The position numbers and the translations under genes were made by a program. The notes under the pieces are model-generated. The model did not search any database. It saw only the letters and a list, made by a program, of their open reading frames with translations, and was not told where the DNA came from. DNA of 64,000 bases from Candidatus Saccharimonadota bacterium. Lineage in GTDB: Bacteria; Patescibacteriota; Saccharimonadia; Saccharimonadales; Saccharimonadaceae. Shown here piece by piece: positions 1 to 10,711 of this stretch; the stretch's first letter is position 1; each line of letters begins with the position of its first letter. Where the stretch lies: assembly GCA_017515205.1 (NCBI GenBank), contig JAFWHN010000001.1, positions 124,001 through 188,000 of the forward strand. Reading direction: 5' to 3'.

Positions 1-238
1 CTCTAGCAGCGAAATAACTAGATACTAACGAGCCGAGTGCGGAAATTACCGTAAGGCCAATCATTTTGAGACCAGTCATCCAAATATAATTAGTATCGCC
101 GGTCACAATACCATTATTAATAATATCTGCCATTAGAGCTGGTAATCTTAAAGTAGTATAAACTTGCAAACCAGTTGCTAGAAGTAAAATAATCACCTGC
201 CACCAATATGGCTTCAAAAAACGGAATAGCTTAAACAT
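1..238 (-). CDS. ABC-type exporter, N-terminal part (runs off window)
   Basis: The minus strand reads open from an ATG at 238 to the window edge, giving 79 residues that start MFKLFRFLKPYWWQVIILLL. This is the usual start of a fused permease-ATPase exporter: a short basic amphipathic stretch, then a first membrane helix (about residues 12-30), then the LPALMADIINNGI segment typical of MsbA/LmrA-like exporters, then a second helix. The ATPase domain would lie beyond base 1 and is not seen, so the substrate is unknown. The promoter at 247-255 ends 8 nt before the start codon, so the mRNA is probably leaderless. The gene follows the peptidase fusion on the same strand. Confidence 0.8.
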   Translation of the reverse strand, partial: MFKLFRFLKPYWWQVIILLLATGLQVYTTLRLPALMADIINNGIVTGDTNYIWMTGLKMIGLTVISALGSLVSSYFAAR

Positions 239-246
239 ATATATTA

Positions 247-255
247 ATTATAACA
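247..255 (-). promoter_or_regulatory. Extended -10 for the ABC exporter
   Basis: TGTTATAAT on the minus strand ends 8 nt before the ATG at 238. It lies between the stop codon of the peptidase fusion and the exporter. Confidence 0.6.
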
Positions 256-2280
256 CTAACTACATTTTCCATTTTTTAAATCTGACACCATTCCACGAGC
301 TTTCAGATAATGTTCCAAAGAGTCATATTCACCATTATTATATTTGCCAGTTGCTATTTCTGTAGCCGGGACCACACCCACATATCGATAGTGCCAAGTT
401 TCATATAGTCCAGTCGTACCATTTGCGTCGACGTTCAAAGGCTCGCTCATTGAACCACCTGCCCACTCAGCTGGAAAACGATCAATAAAACCATATTTAT
501 ATGAGTTAGCATAAAGCCATTGCCAATCAATGTGCTGATTGTAAGTATCTGTATCAAGTTCAGTGCCATAAGCCGGATCTAGAAGATCGCAAGTTAGTCC
601 CGTATGATGATCGGAAGTGCCTGTAGCTGCGCACAGTCGACCACAAGTCGTGCCACGTGCACGATAACACGAACGCGTCTCGAAGGTATGCCCAGGATAA
701 TCCGATTCATATGCTTTAACCATTTGGTTTAAATGCTCAGCCGCTTCAACAGTTAACAAATTGTCGCCATTGTAAGCATTTCCTTCAACAATTCCATAGC
801 GTGATGACACACTTACGAGTTGTGATTTTTGTGCGTCGATATAACTAACCTCTACCGGAAAATTTGGGTTAATTAGCATTAGGTTGCCAAAACCCAGCGT
901 GCAATTCCCTGAATTATCAGGCTGGCTGTTGGCCGAAGTAGAATTCGTATCGGTGTTTTTTTCTGTTTCCTCCACTGGCTGAACATCTTCTTCAACTACA
1001 GACTCATTCTCCTCATTTTCCTTAGTTTCTGTATTCAACATTCCGCCATGATTCCATCCAAAACTATGCGCTAATCTTTCACCAAGAGTTGGTACCATTT
1101 CGTATTTTTCTGCAGTGACAGCTACATTATAATCATACTTTCCAACTCTTACTTTAAGCGAGCCATCCTCACCATCCATAACGAGATCAACCTGTTTATC
1201 CGCCTTTTTCCAACCGATGACTTTCAAATCATCATTTGCCGTGATTGCTACTGGACCAGTCCACCAACTATCATAATACCCAACGGTTTGGCCAGTAGTT
1301 ATTATGGTTTGTTCTTTTATGAGGTCTTGCATTGCAGTTGTAACAGCTAAACTATCGTCAAAGGATTGCAATCTAGTTGGTGCGCCAAGTAATGCGGTTG
1401 TTATGATATGCCCCCCCTCCAAATATCCAGATACTAAGCAGTATCCTGAAACATCGCCGATAAAACCTGTTTTGATACCAGAAATTCGATTCTGGCCGAG
1501 TATTTTATTAGTATTTTCAATCTTGCCGGCTATAGGTATTTCATATTCAGCCGTGCCAACTATTGTGCTAAGCACTGGATTTGAAAGTATTCTTTGTCCA
1601 ATCATAGCTAAATCAGCAGTTGTACTTGTGGTACTAGCATCAAATCCACTCGCATCTACTCCAATGGATGTGTCGGCAATTCCCCATTCTACAAGTTTAG
1701 CGCTAGCAAAGTCATGATACTGTTCCATTGAACCAAACGCCCATATTGCGAGCGAATCAGCCATATTATTTGAGGAAGCTAAAAACACTGCCATTAAAGC
1801 GTCATATTCGCTAATTTTTTCACCCACCGAAACTCTCGTATTTGATCCATCGTGAGCAACATACCATAAATATCGCTCGTACATTTCTTGTGTAATAGTA
1901 ATAGTCTCGCCATTCTCTCCAGCATTGAATGGTTTTTGTTCCATAACCATTAAGCCCAGAATCATTTTAGCAGTACTAGCAGTGGGTAAAACTTTTTTCT
2001 CATCGCTCATCTTGTGCGCTATATCATTATCAATTACTACGGTGTAATCACCATAATCAAGGTTAGGAAGCGTGTCTAAACTTTCAAATTCCGGTAGCTC
2101 ATAAATTGTATTTACAGTTAGTGTCGTATCGATAGAATTTACACTAATAAAAAGCCAAGTCAAAAAACCCAGTGTCAAAACACCAAAAAACACCCCGATA
2201 ATTCTTCTTGGCGTTCGTAAAACCTTATTTCTTCGCTGGGACCTTTTGCGTTTCAATTTTACGCTCTTTTCTTCTTTCAA
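256..2280 (-). CDS. Fusion of S11 D,D-carboxypeptidase and M15 VanY-like peptidase
   Basis: A membrane-anchored peptidoglycan peptidase with two unrelated catalytic domains. After a basic cytoplasmic tail there is one membrane helix (about residues 27-48). The first domain (about 75-390) is a serine D,D-carboxypeptidase of the DacA/PBP5 family: STAK (S102, K105), SNN (170-172) and KTG (270-272) are all present. A Ser/Thr/Glu-rich linker (about 420-460) leads to a zinc D-Ala-D-Ala carboxypeptidase domain of the VanY type, with SDHHTGLTCD (pattern SxHxxGxxxD) and ETWHYRY. Both domains look catalytically intact. The 5' end overlaps the flippase gene by 56 nt using a TTG start. A second in-frame TTG at 2256 is an alternative, and neither has a convincing ribosome site. 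Confidence 0.85.
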   Translation of the reverse strand: MKEEKSVKLKRKRSQRRNKVLRTPRRIIGVFFGVLTLGFLTWLFISVNSIDTTLTVNTIYELPEFESLDTLPNLDYGDYTVVIDNDIAHKMSDEKKVLPTASTAKMILGLMVMEQKPFNAGENGETITITQEMYERYLWYVAHDGSNTRVSVGEKISEYDALMAVFLASSNNMADSLAIWAFGSMEQYHDFASAKLVEWGIADTSIGVDASGFDASTTSTTADLAMIGQRILSNPVLSTIVGTAEYEIPIAGKIENTNKILGQNRISGIKTGFIGDVSGYCLVSGYLEGGHIITTALLGAPTRLQSFDDSLAVTTAMQDLIKEQTIITTGQTVGYYDSWWTGPVAITANDDLKVIGWKKADKQVDLVMDGEDGSLKVRVGKYDYNVAVTAEKYEMVPTLGERLAHSFGWNHGGMLNTETKENEENESVVEEDVQPVEETEKNTDTNSTSANSQPDNSGNCTLGFGNLMLINPNFPVEVSYIDAQKSQLVSVSSRYGIVEGNAYNGDNLLTVEAAEHLNQMVKAYESDYPGHTFETRSCYRARGTTCGRLCAATGTSDHHTGLTCDLLDPAYGTELDTDTYNQHIDWQWLYANSYKYGFIDRFPAEWAGGSMSEPLNVDANGTTGLYETWHYRYVGVVPATEIATGKYNNGEYDSLEHYLKARGMVSDLKNGKCS

Positions 2281-3358
2281 GGTTCATAATTCCATATGTT
2301 ACTAGTCCCATGATGATGTAGATATAGTACGAGAAGAAGCGCCACACCAGCATCGCCCAGAAAATATAACCAGAAGAAAGCGCTGAAAATACCACATAAA
2401 ATGTGCCTTCAGCTGCACCAGCGTTACCCGGCGTCGGAATAAAGTATACTGCTGAAGTCACAGCAACGGTCGTAACGAAACATGGCAAGAAGTCCACGTT
2501 ACCACCAAAAGCAGTCAACACAAAGAATGGAATCATCGAAACAAGAATATGAAAAGTAACCGATAATGCCACAGTCTTTATAAACAAACCACGAGTTTTC
2601 AAAATCAGACGTACGCATTTAGCATATTCATTAATTTCATACTCGACTTTCTTGGTAGTTTTCTTTTGATTTTTTACAATATGGATTTTGGCTAAAAACC
2701 TAACAATGATGTTGATCAATTCAGCTGTTGCTTGCGGTAAAAACGTCGCAATCATCACTGTCACTGGCCAAAAAGCATAAAACAAAAGCCCGAAGCAAGC
2801 CGTGCCAATCAATACTGCATTATTAATTGATGCACTGCCAAATAAGAAACAAATTATAGCAATGATGATAAAACCAATTTGCCCAGCAATCATGGTAAAA
2901 ACCGGAATCGCAGTCGACTCGCCATCCGGTAGTTGGCTATTTTTGCGCATATAATAAATCTGAAACGGTTGTCCGCCAATCGCCGCTGGCGTGATACTAT
3001 CATAATATCTACCCAAGAAATAAGTGCGACGCGCTACTTTATGCGCTCTTTTCACGTTAAAATCCTTTTTCGTCATCGAGCGCATTATTAGCACATATTT
3101 ACTAATTTCAGCGACCATCGCCAATGCGAAACAGATTATAGGCGGTAACAAAAACCACCAATTAATTTTTACTTCCGAAAGCTCTGCAGCATTCTGGGAA
3201 TTGCCAAATTCCGAAAACGCCGTAGCGGCAATCACGATAATATTAATCAATACAAAAACCACGATGAGAAGTGGTTTTTTCATCATTTTTTTAGGAATCA
3301 GTTTTTTGTCGTCAATATCTGGTTCTGGCTGTTTTGGTTCTGACTGTTTCTCCGCCAT
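2225..3358 (-). CDS. LPG-synthase-like transmembrane flippase (UPF0104)
   Basis: A multi-pass membrane protein of 377 residues. It matches the transmembrane half of MprF/lysylphosphatidylglycerol synthase: about 8 helices, the SITPAAIGGQPFQIYY motif and the TPGNAGAAEGTFYVVFSAL motif, which are the two conserved loops of the family. There is no soluble aminoacyl-transferase domain, so lipid translocation is more likely than lipid lysinylation; this is inference. The N terminus is a charged cytoplasmic tail. The ATG lies 2 nt after the stop of the upstream AI-2E permease gene, suggesting translational coupling in an operon that continues into the peptidase fusion. Confidence 0.8.
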   Translation of the reverse strand: MAEKQSEPKQPEPDIDDKKLIPKKMMKKPLLIVVFVLINIIVIAATAFSEFGNSQNAAELSEVKINWWFLLPPIICFALAMVAEISKYVLIMRSMTKKDFNVKRAHKVARRTYFLGRYYDSITPAAIGGQPFQIYYMRKNSQLPDGESTAIPVFTMIAGQIGFIIIAIICFLFGSASINNAVLIGTACFGLLFYAFWPVTVMIATFLPQATAELINIIVRFLAKIHIVKNQKKTTKKVEYEINEYAKCVRLILKTRGLFIKTVALSVTFHILVSMIPFFVLTAFGGNVDFLPCFVTTVAVTSAVYFIPTPGNAGAAEGTFYVVFSALSSGYIFWAMLVWRFFSYYIYIIMGLVTYGIMNLERRKERKIETQKVPAKK

Positions 3359-3360
3359 GA

Positions 3361-4464
3361 TTAGTCTCGAGCTGCTCTTATATTCGGTAATTCTTCAATT
3401 AAGACTCTAATACACCCCGCAATAGGTATAGCAATGATAGCGCCAAGCAAACCAAACATATACATGCCAATTATGATGGCGCACAATATAATCACAGGTT
3501 GTAATTTTAAAGCATTCCCCTGAATCTTTGGCGCAATAACGTTGTTCTCTATTTGAGAATAGACTATATAAATCACCATGAAAATCACTGCTGCAGCCCA
3601 ATTAGAAGCCAGCAAAATCAAAGTTACAATGGTACCGCCAATGAACTGCCCAAACATCGGTATTAAGTAGAATAGCATCGTAACCATCCCCATTGGGATA
3701 GCCAGATCTGAAGAAAAGCCCATAAATATTGAAAGCAAGAAAACAATAATCGCCGTAGCACAACCATCGAGTATCGCTACCATAATTTGCCTAGAAACGT
3801 AAGTCGATATTACATCTGCCATCTTCGTAATCAGATTCCTATATTCCTTAATCCCCTTGCGATTATCATCTGACTCAAATTTACTCCACAACATATCCAT
3901 TAAACCTGGTCCTTCTAACAAGAATAGCAGAGTCAAAACTAATATTAATGCAATCTTCATCATAATATCTGCTATGCCACTAACACTCGATATCAAACTA
4001 TTACCGAACACGCCAAGCAGATTATTTGAGAGCTCCATTAAAGCATGATCAATCTCACTATGCAAATCAGCAATACCAAAGTTCTGACCAAGTTTATTAA
4101 TGCCATCCCATCCGCCAAAGGCACTTTCAAAGGTATTTGGGAAATTCTGAATAAACTTTGTGGTTTCATTAACCACTACTGGGCCTACAATTGCTACAAT
4201 TGCAAGAATTACTAAAACCACAATAAAATATGCGAAGACCGCCGAAATGGTTTGATGTTTTTTATCTTTACCAAAAAACCGCGTGAAAATTCCATTTACC
4301 TTATAAACGAGTGGCCTTAAGGCCAATGCTAAGAAAATCGAGGCTCCAATTATGACTAATCCAGTTAAAGCCTTATAAATTACAAAAATTGATAAAGCTA
4401 TAAGTAGCGGTACCATCCAAAACTTTGCAAATGTTTTTAAATCCGTTTCAATTTGTTTAGACAT
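3361..4464 (-). CDS. AI-2E family transporter (PF01594-type permease)
   Basis: A 367-residue integral membrane protein with the layout of the AI-2E/PerM family: paired helices near the N terminus, a long soluble segment (about 95-150), then a C-terminal bundle containing the characteristic PMGMVTMLFYLIPMFGQFIG and NVIAPKIQGNALKLQP segments. Family members include AI-2 exporters and Na+/H+ antiporters, so the substrate cannot be read from sequence. I chose ATG 4464 over the adjacent TTG because GGAGGT lies just upstream at about 4468-4473. First gene of the operon with the flippase and the peptidase fusion. Confidence 0.85.
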   Translation of the reverse strand: MSKQIETDLKTFAKFWMVPLLIALSIFVIYKALTGLVIIGASIFLALALRPLVYKVNGIFTRFFGKDKKHQTISAVFAYFIVVLVILAIVAIVGPVVVNETTKFIQNFPNTFESAFGGWDGINKLGQNFGIADLHSEIDHALMELSNNLLGVFGNSLISSVSGIADIMMKIALILVLTLLFLLEGPGLMDMLWSKFESDDNRKGIKEYRNLITKMADVISTYVSRQIMVAILDGCATAIIVFLLSIFMGFSSDLAIPMGMVTMLFYLIPMFGQFIGGTIVTLILLASNWAAAVIFMVIYIVYSQIENNVIAPKIQGNALKLQPVIILCAIIIGMYMFGLLGAIIAIPIAGCIRVLIEELPNIRAARD

Positions 4465-4496
4465 CAAACCTCCTTATGGATTAATTGTACCATAAA

Positions 4497-4505
4497 TGAT
4501 ATAAT
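4497..4505 (+). promoter_or_regulatory. Extended -10 for queH
   Basis: TGATATAAT, 8 nt before the queH ATG. The expected transcription start falls on or next to the start codon, and there is no room for a ribosome-binding site. Confidence 0.65.
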
Positions 4506-4513
4506 TGTGACAA

Positions 4514-5074
4514 ATGAAATTATTGATGCATACGTGCTGTGCGCCGTGTAGTGTGTATTGCATAGAAAGATTAAGATCAGAAGATATTGAACCGACTTGT
4601 TTTTGGTACAATCCAAACATTCATCCGTATATTGAATACAAAATGCGTCGCGATTGTCTCAAAGAGTATACTAAAAAAGTTGGCGTGGAATTAATTCTAC
4701 ACGAAGAATATGGGCTTGATGATTTTTGTAAAAATGTTTCTTCCGACATCCAGAATCGTTGTGTAAACTACTGTTACCCCAAACGTTTAGGCGAGACCGT
4801 GCGTTTTGCCGTCGAAAATGGCTACGATGCTTTTACTACCACCCTTTTAGTTTCACCATATCAAAAACATGAAGAACTCAAAAAAGTTTGCGAAAAACTT
4901 GCAAAAGAGTCTGGTCTTGAATTCGTATATCGTGATTTTCGGGTGGGTTTTCGGGATGGTCAAGCCAAAGCACGTGAAGCAGGACTATATATGCAAAAAT
5001 ATTGCGGTTGTATTTTTTCTGAAGAGGAGCGCTATCAGAAGCAAATTGCGCGAGACCAGAAAAATATGTTATAA
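4514..5074 (+). CDS. queH: Epoxyqueuosine reductase QueH
   Basis: Catalyses the last step of queuosine synthesis, reducing epoxyqueuosine to queuosine on tRNA with an iron-sulfur cofactor. It is the non-cobalamin alternative to QueG. The 186-residue protein begins MKLLMHTCCAPCS, giving the CCxxC signature (C8, C9, C12), and carries the second cysteine pair in KYCGCIFSEEER near the C terminus; these ligate the metal centre in this family. The next genes are queA and tgt, which perform the two preceding steps, so the pathway assignment is mutually supported. The stop codon overlaps the queA -10 element. Confidence 0.92.
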   Translation: MKLLMHTCCAPCSVYCIERLRSEDIEPTCFWYNPNIHPYIEYKMRRDCLKEYTKKVGVELILHEEYGLDDFCKNVSSDIQNRCVNYCYPKRLGETVRFAVENGYDAFTTTLLVSPYQKHEELKKVCEKLAKESGLEFVYRDFRVGFRDGQAKAREAGLYMQKYCGCIFSEEERYQKQIARDQKNML

Positions 5075-5075
5075 T
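5067..5075 (+). promoter_or_regulatory. Extended -10 for queA, overlapping the queH stop codon
   Basis: TGTTATAAT ends 7 nt before the queA ATG. The TAA stop of queH (5072-5074) is inside the element, so queA-tgt can be transcribed independently. Confidence 0.55.
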
Positions 5076-5082
5076 ATGTTTT

Positions 5083-7196
<2,114 letters not shown>

Positions 7197-7205
7197 GGCG
7201 TTAAA

Positions 7206-8549
7206 TTATTTCAAATATTCCCATACTGTGCCATCAGCCGTATCGCGCACGGCAATTCCTTGACTAGCCAGTAAATCTCTGATCTCATCCGAGCGGGCAA
7301 AATCTTTTTTAGTACGCGCTGATTCTCTTTCATGAATTAAATCGTATTGTTCTTCAGAAATATTTGGCGTAGATTTAATTAAATCTAGCCCAAACAAATC
7401 GTCAATCTTTTGCCAATCTTCAAGTGACCAAGTGGCATTATCAATCATCGCAAAACCTTCCGGTGAATTGAGATTATTGCTCACTTTTTCAAGTACATCT
7501 GCAAAATCGCGGTCAGATTCTATGTCACACTGATGGCAATACGCAATCTTATTTCGCCAATTCAAAAGTCGCGACTTAGCTGCTTCCAAACTTTCAAAAG
7601 TAAAATTGCGCGTGCCTTGATAATGGCCTGAAAGAACCCACATTTTATAATCTAACGGTGAAAAACCACGTTCAGATAGTTCAGCTAGCGTGTAAGTATT
7701 GCCTAGTGATTTTGAAATCTTCTCGCCATCGATGGTAATAAAATTACAATGTAGCCAGTAACGCGATAATTCCTTGCCAGAAACAGCAAAGGCTTCAGCT
7801 ATTTCATTAGTATGATGAATTGGAATGTGATCAACCCCACCAGTATGTATATCGATTGGCTCGCCAAGCTCTTTATGAATAATTGTGGCACATTCTAAAT
7901 GCCAACCCGGATATCCTGGACGGCCTAAATAATCCCAACGCATCGCATGTTTTTCGCCCGGATGGATAAATTTCCAAACTGCAAAATCCGAAACGTTTCG
8001 TTTTTCGTCGGAGAATCCTACTCTAGCCCCAGCTTTTAGCCCAGCTAAATCCAATCTTGCAAAATCACCATATTTTTCAAATTTAGAGGTGTCATAATAA
8101 ATCCCATCAAAAGTCTCATAGGTAAAACCATTCTCCGTCATTTTGTCTACTGCCGCTAAATCATCCGCAATGTAATCCGTTGCTCTAGCCCAAAGCTCCG
8201 GTTCGGTCAAACACAAACTATAATAGTCTTTTTTGAAAGCTTCAATATAATAATCCGCAATCTCATAAACACTTTTGCCTTCACGCGCTGCACCTTTTTC
8301 GAGTTTGTCTTCTCCTTCGTCCGCGTCTGATGCTAAATGCCCCACATCCGTCAAATTTAGCACTCTCTTTACTTTAAGGCCATTCAATTTCAGGGCTCTA
8401 ACAAGCAGATCCCAGTAAATGTAAGCAGTCAAATTACCGATATGTGCATAATTATAAACTGTCGGACCGCAAGTATAAATCTTTACTACGTCTGAAATCG
8501 GCTTAAAGTTTTCAATTTTTCGAGTAGCGGTGTTATAAATTTTTAGCAT
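7206..8549 (-). CDS. cysS: Cysteinyl-tRNA synthetase
   Basis: Charges tRNA-Cys. It is a class I synthetase with YTCGPTVYNYAHIGN (zinc ligand C27; HIGN at 36-39), GWHLECA and HHTNEIAE (the other zinc ligands), and EKISKSLGN (KMSKS loop). 447 residues, near the usual 460. The C-terminal DALR-type and anticodon-binding regions are present but compact. The start overlaps the end of the upstream hydrolase gene by 17 nt, so it probably shares its transcript. Confidence 0.95.
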   Translation of the reverse strand: MLKIYNTATRKIENFKPISDVVKIYTCGPTVYNYAHIGNLTAYIYWDLLVRALKLNGLKVKRVLNLTDVGHLASDADEGEDKLEKGAAREGKSVYEIADYYIEAFKKDYYSLCLTEPELWARATDYIADDLAAVDKMTENGFTYETFDGIYYDTSKFEKYGDFARLDLAGLKAGARVGFSDEKRNVSDFAVWKFIHPGEKHAMRWDYLGRPGYPGWHLECATIIHKELGEPIDIHTGGVDHIPIHHTNEIAEAFAVSGKELSRYWLHCNFITIDGEKISKSLGNTYTLAELSERGFSPLDYKMWVLSGHYQGTRNFTFESLEAAKSRLLNWRNKIAYCHQCDIESDRDFADVLEKVSNNLNSPEGFAMIDNATWSLEDWQKIDDLFGLDLIKSTPNISEEQYDLIHERESARTKKDFARSDEIRDLLASQGIAVRDTADGTVWEYLK

Positions 8550-9276
8550 CCTGCATTTCCTCCAAAATTTTTACTAGTTTTGTATACTTATCACGTGTGA
8601 CACCATGCCGACCATCGGTTCTAATGGCAGACAAATACTCAGGATTAGTTTTTAAAAGTTTAGGTAAATTATAGTGAGCAATAAATCGATCAAGGCTACC
8701 ATATATCAAAATGGTAGGCGTTTTTAGTTTCGACAAAACCACATAGTTTTTTCGGTCCAGTACAATATTTTCCATTGATGCGCTAAAAGACTTTTCTTGT
8801 AGTATCTCACGGTCTTTCAAACTAACAGCGTCTTTGAATAGCTGAATTCCTTTTTCAAAAGCTGGGTTTTCTAAATCGTCCTCAGTATAAACCGGTGGCG
8901 AAATCAAAACCAGTTTTTTGACAGTATTTTTGTAGGTATCTGCATATCTTGTTACGATGAAAGTGCCAAGTGAGTGTCCGACCAGCACTAAAGGTGTTTG
9001 TCCTAAATTTAGTTTTTCGATGGAATTATACAAAGCTTCTAATTGGTCTTTGTAATCATAGTTGAGTTCATCGCTTTTTAAAGATTGGCCAGAACCAAGC
9101 AAATCAAACGTCACAAAACGTATGTTTTTCAAGCTATCAACGTTTTCTAAAAACTTCAATGCATGGTTAAAAGAGCTTGAGTCGGATGCGATACCATGAA
9201 TCATCACCACAACTAATTTTGGATGAGTTACTTGACGGTCGTGTGTTTTTTGGAGTGACAATTCTCTGCTAGGCAT
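8533..9276 (-). CDS. Alpha/beta-hydrolase fold enzyme
   Basis: A 247-residue soluble hydrolase with the oxyanion-loop HG (27-28), the nucleophile elbow GHSLG with Ser102, a late strand-loop LIYGSLDRFI carrying the likely acid Asp, and the C-terminal GRHGVTRDKY with the likely catalytic His. The substrate is not predictable; the family includes esterases, lipases and C-C hydrolases. No signal peptide, so cytoplasmic. A ribosome-site-like GGAG/GAAGAG precedes the ATG, and the start overlaps the DHH gene end by 8 nt. Confidence 0.8.
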   Translation of the reverse strand: MPSRELSLQKTHDRQVTHPKLVVVMIHGIASDSSSFNHALKFLENVDSLKNIRFVTFDLLGSGQSLKSDELNYDYKDQLEALYNSIEKLNLGQTPLVLVGHSLGTFIVTRYADTYKNTVKKLVLISPPVYTEDDLENPAFEKGIQLFKDAVSLKDREILQEKSFSASMENIVLDRKNYVVLSKLKTPTILIYGSLDRFIAHYNLPKLLKTNPEYLSAIRTDGRHGVTRDKYTKLVKILEEMQDAKNL

Positions 9277-10249
9277 TCTCTTCCAGCTCCGGAATTATTT
9301 TAATTAAATCTTGCATTACTTCATCATAAGTAGCATCGTAAGTGCGAAAGCCGGCAGCCAAAGGATGTCCGCCACCACCGAAATACCCAGCAATTTTTTC
9401 TGCAACTGGGGCTTCCGAAGCACAGCGGATTTTACCGGTTACCTTACCATCCGGATACGTTTTAATCGCCACCGCAACTTTTACACCCTCAATTAAACGC
9501 ATTTCCTCTAGAATTAATACATTTGGGTTATACTCTTCTGAATACTCCCGAATATCGTCCCAAGTGATATGTACAGTCGCTAACTCACCGTCAAGCGAGT
9601 ATTCTATCCTCTTTATTAAGTCAGCTTTATAGTCTAAAATACGTGGCGATTTTTTCATAAATTCTCGACGTTCATCTTCGAGTATAGAAACATCTGCGCC
9701 TAGTCTAGTTAAACCAGCCGCAACATCAAAAGTATCGGCTGTAACTGAGGCACTAGTTAATCCTAGCGTATCAGACAAAAGTCCCTGAAAAATTGCTTCC
9801 GCTGCTTCCTTTGAAATCGTGTAGTTTTGATCTTTAGCAATTTTATATATTAAGTCAGTACAGGATGGCAACGCTTCTATAATGCTTTCGTGTGGGAAAC
9901 TAATATCGTCTTCTGTTTCGTGATGATCTAGAACTAGCACTGGCGCATTAAAAAGACAGTTCTTAATTGCGGTGTCTTCTAACAATTTCGACAAAAGAAT
10001 CTCTGCTGCCGTGTCTACAATTATGTAACCATCAGATTTAAAGTCAAATTCATTGGTTACACGTGACCAATCGGCAAAGTAATGTAAGTATTTAGGTATA
10101 TCAATCGGACAGTATAAAGACAACTCTTTATCCTTTAACAAATAGTCCAAGGCAATTGCACTACCCAGCGAATCGCCATCTGGATTTTCTGCCTGAATTA
10201 CACACAACCGTTTTTTATCCTTCAAAAACTCATCAAATTTATTATACAT
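9269..10249 (-). CDS. nrnA: DHH/DHHA1 phosphoesterase (NrnA-like oligoribonuclease)
   Basis: A 326-residue protein with the DHH-family metal motifs NPDGDSLGS, VDTAAE and LDHHETED and the C-terminal DHHA1 motif GGGGHPLAAGF. In this family such proteins degrade nano-RNAs or pAp, or hydrolyse cyclic dinucleotide products. The length, lack of membrane segments and lack of extra domains favour an NrnA-like oligoribonuclease over GdpP or RecJ, but the exact substrate is inference. The promoter is leaderless (gap 6 nt) and back to back with that of the YqeG gene. First gene of the nrnA-hydrolase-cysS operon. Confidence 0.8.
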   Translation of the reverse strand: MYNKFDEFLKDKKRLCVIQAENPDGDSLGSAIALDYLLKDKELSLYCPIDIPKYLHYFADWSRVTNEFDFKSDGYIIVDTAAEILLSKLLEDTAIKNCLFNAPVLVLDHHETEDDISFPHESIIEALPSCTDLIYKIAKDQNYTISKEAAEAIFQGLLSDTLGLTSASVTADTFDVAAGLTRLGADVSILEDERREFMKKSPRILDYKADLIKRIEYSLDGELATVHITWDDIREYSEEYNPNVLILEEMRLIEGVKVAVAIKTYPDGKVTGKIRCASEAPVAEKIAGYFGGGGHPLAAGFRTYDATYDEVMQDLIKIIPELEENA

Positions 10250-10255
10250 ATTAGT

Positions 10256-10264
10256 ATTATATCA
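10256..10264 (-). promoter_or_regulatory. Extended -10 for nrnA
   Basis: TGATATAAT on the minus strand ends 6 nt before the ATG at 10249. It directly abuts the divergent element at 10265-10273. Confidence 0.65.
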
Positions 10265-10273
10265 TGGTAAAAT
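10265..10273 (+). promoter_or_regulatory. Extended -10 for the YqeG-type gene
   Basis: TGGTAAAAT ends 6 nt before ATG 10280. It shares its boundary with the divergent nrnA element with no bases between, so both promoters cannot be occupied at once. Confidence 0.6.
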
Positions 10274-10279
10274 AGACAT

Positions 10280-10711
10280 ATGAATATTTTTCGTGCCGAT
10301 AAGAAGTTTGAGCGTTTCGAAGACGTTACTCCCGCGATTCTGAAAAAAGAAGGCGTCAAGCTGCTTCTTTGCGATCTTGATAACACTTTGCGTCTCCATT
10401 CTGAAAAAGAGCCGGCGAGTGAACTACAAGATTGGGTAGAAAATTGTAAAAAAGCTGGCGTCAAAATTATTATTATTTCCAATAATGGCCGCAAAAAGAT
10501 GATGCAGAAATTCTGCGAGCCGATTGGCGTAGATTGTGTATGGTGGGCGCGAAAACCTATGAGCACTAAACTTACTGAAGCCATGGCAGACTACAAGTTC
10601 AAGCCTTCAGAAACCGTCATGCTAGGCGATAAACTTTCGACCGATGTTCTAGCAGCACGTTTTGCCAAAATTCGGGCCTGGAAAGTTGAGCACAGAAGGG
10701 ATATTATCTAA
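10280..10711 (+). CDS. YqeG-family HAD phosphatase, probable phosphatidylglycerophosphatase
   Basis: A 143-residue HAD superfamily IIIA enzyme. Motif I is CDLDNTL, motif II ISNNG, and motif III/IV the K...GDKLSTDV stretch, so the active site looks complete. The yeast Gep4 and bacterial YqeG family includes phosphatidylglycerophosphate phosphatases. Here the gene overlaps pgsA by one base (TAATG), and PgsA makes exactly that substrate. The context therefore favours dephosphorylation of PGP to phosphatidylglycerol; the family link is known, the specificity here is inference. Confidence 0.82.
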   Translation: MNIFRADKKFERFEDVTPAILKKEGVKLLLCDLDNTLRLHSEKEPASELQDWVENCKKAGVKIIIISNNGRKKMMQKFCEPIGVDCVWWARKPMSTKLTEAMADYKFKPSETVMLGDKLSTDVLAARFAKIRAWKVEHRRDII

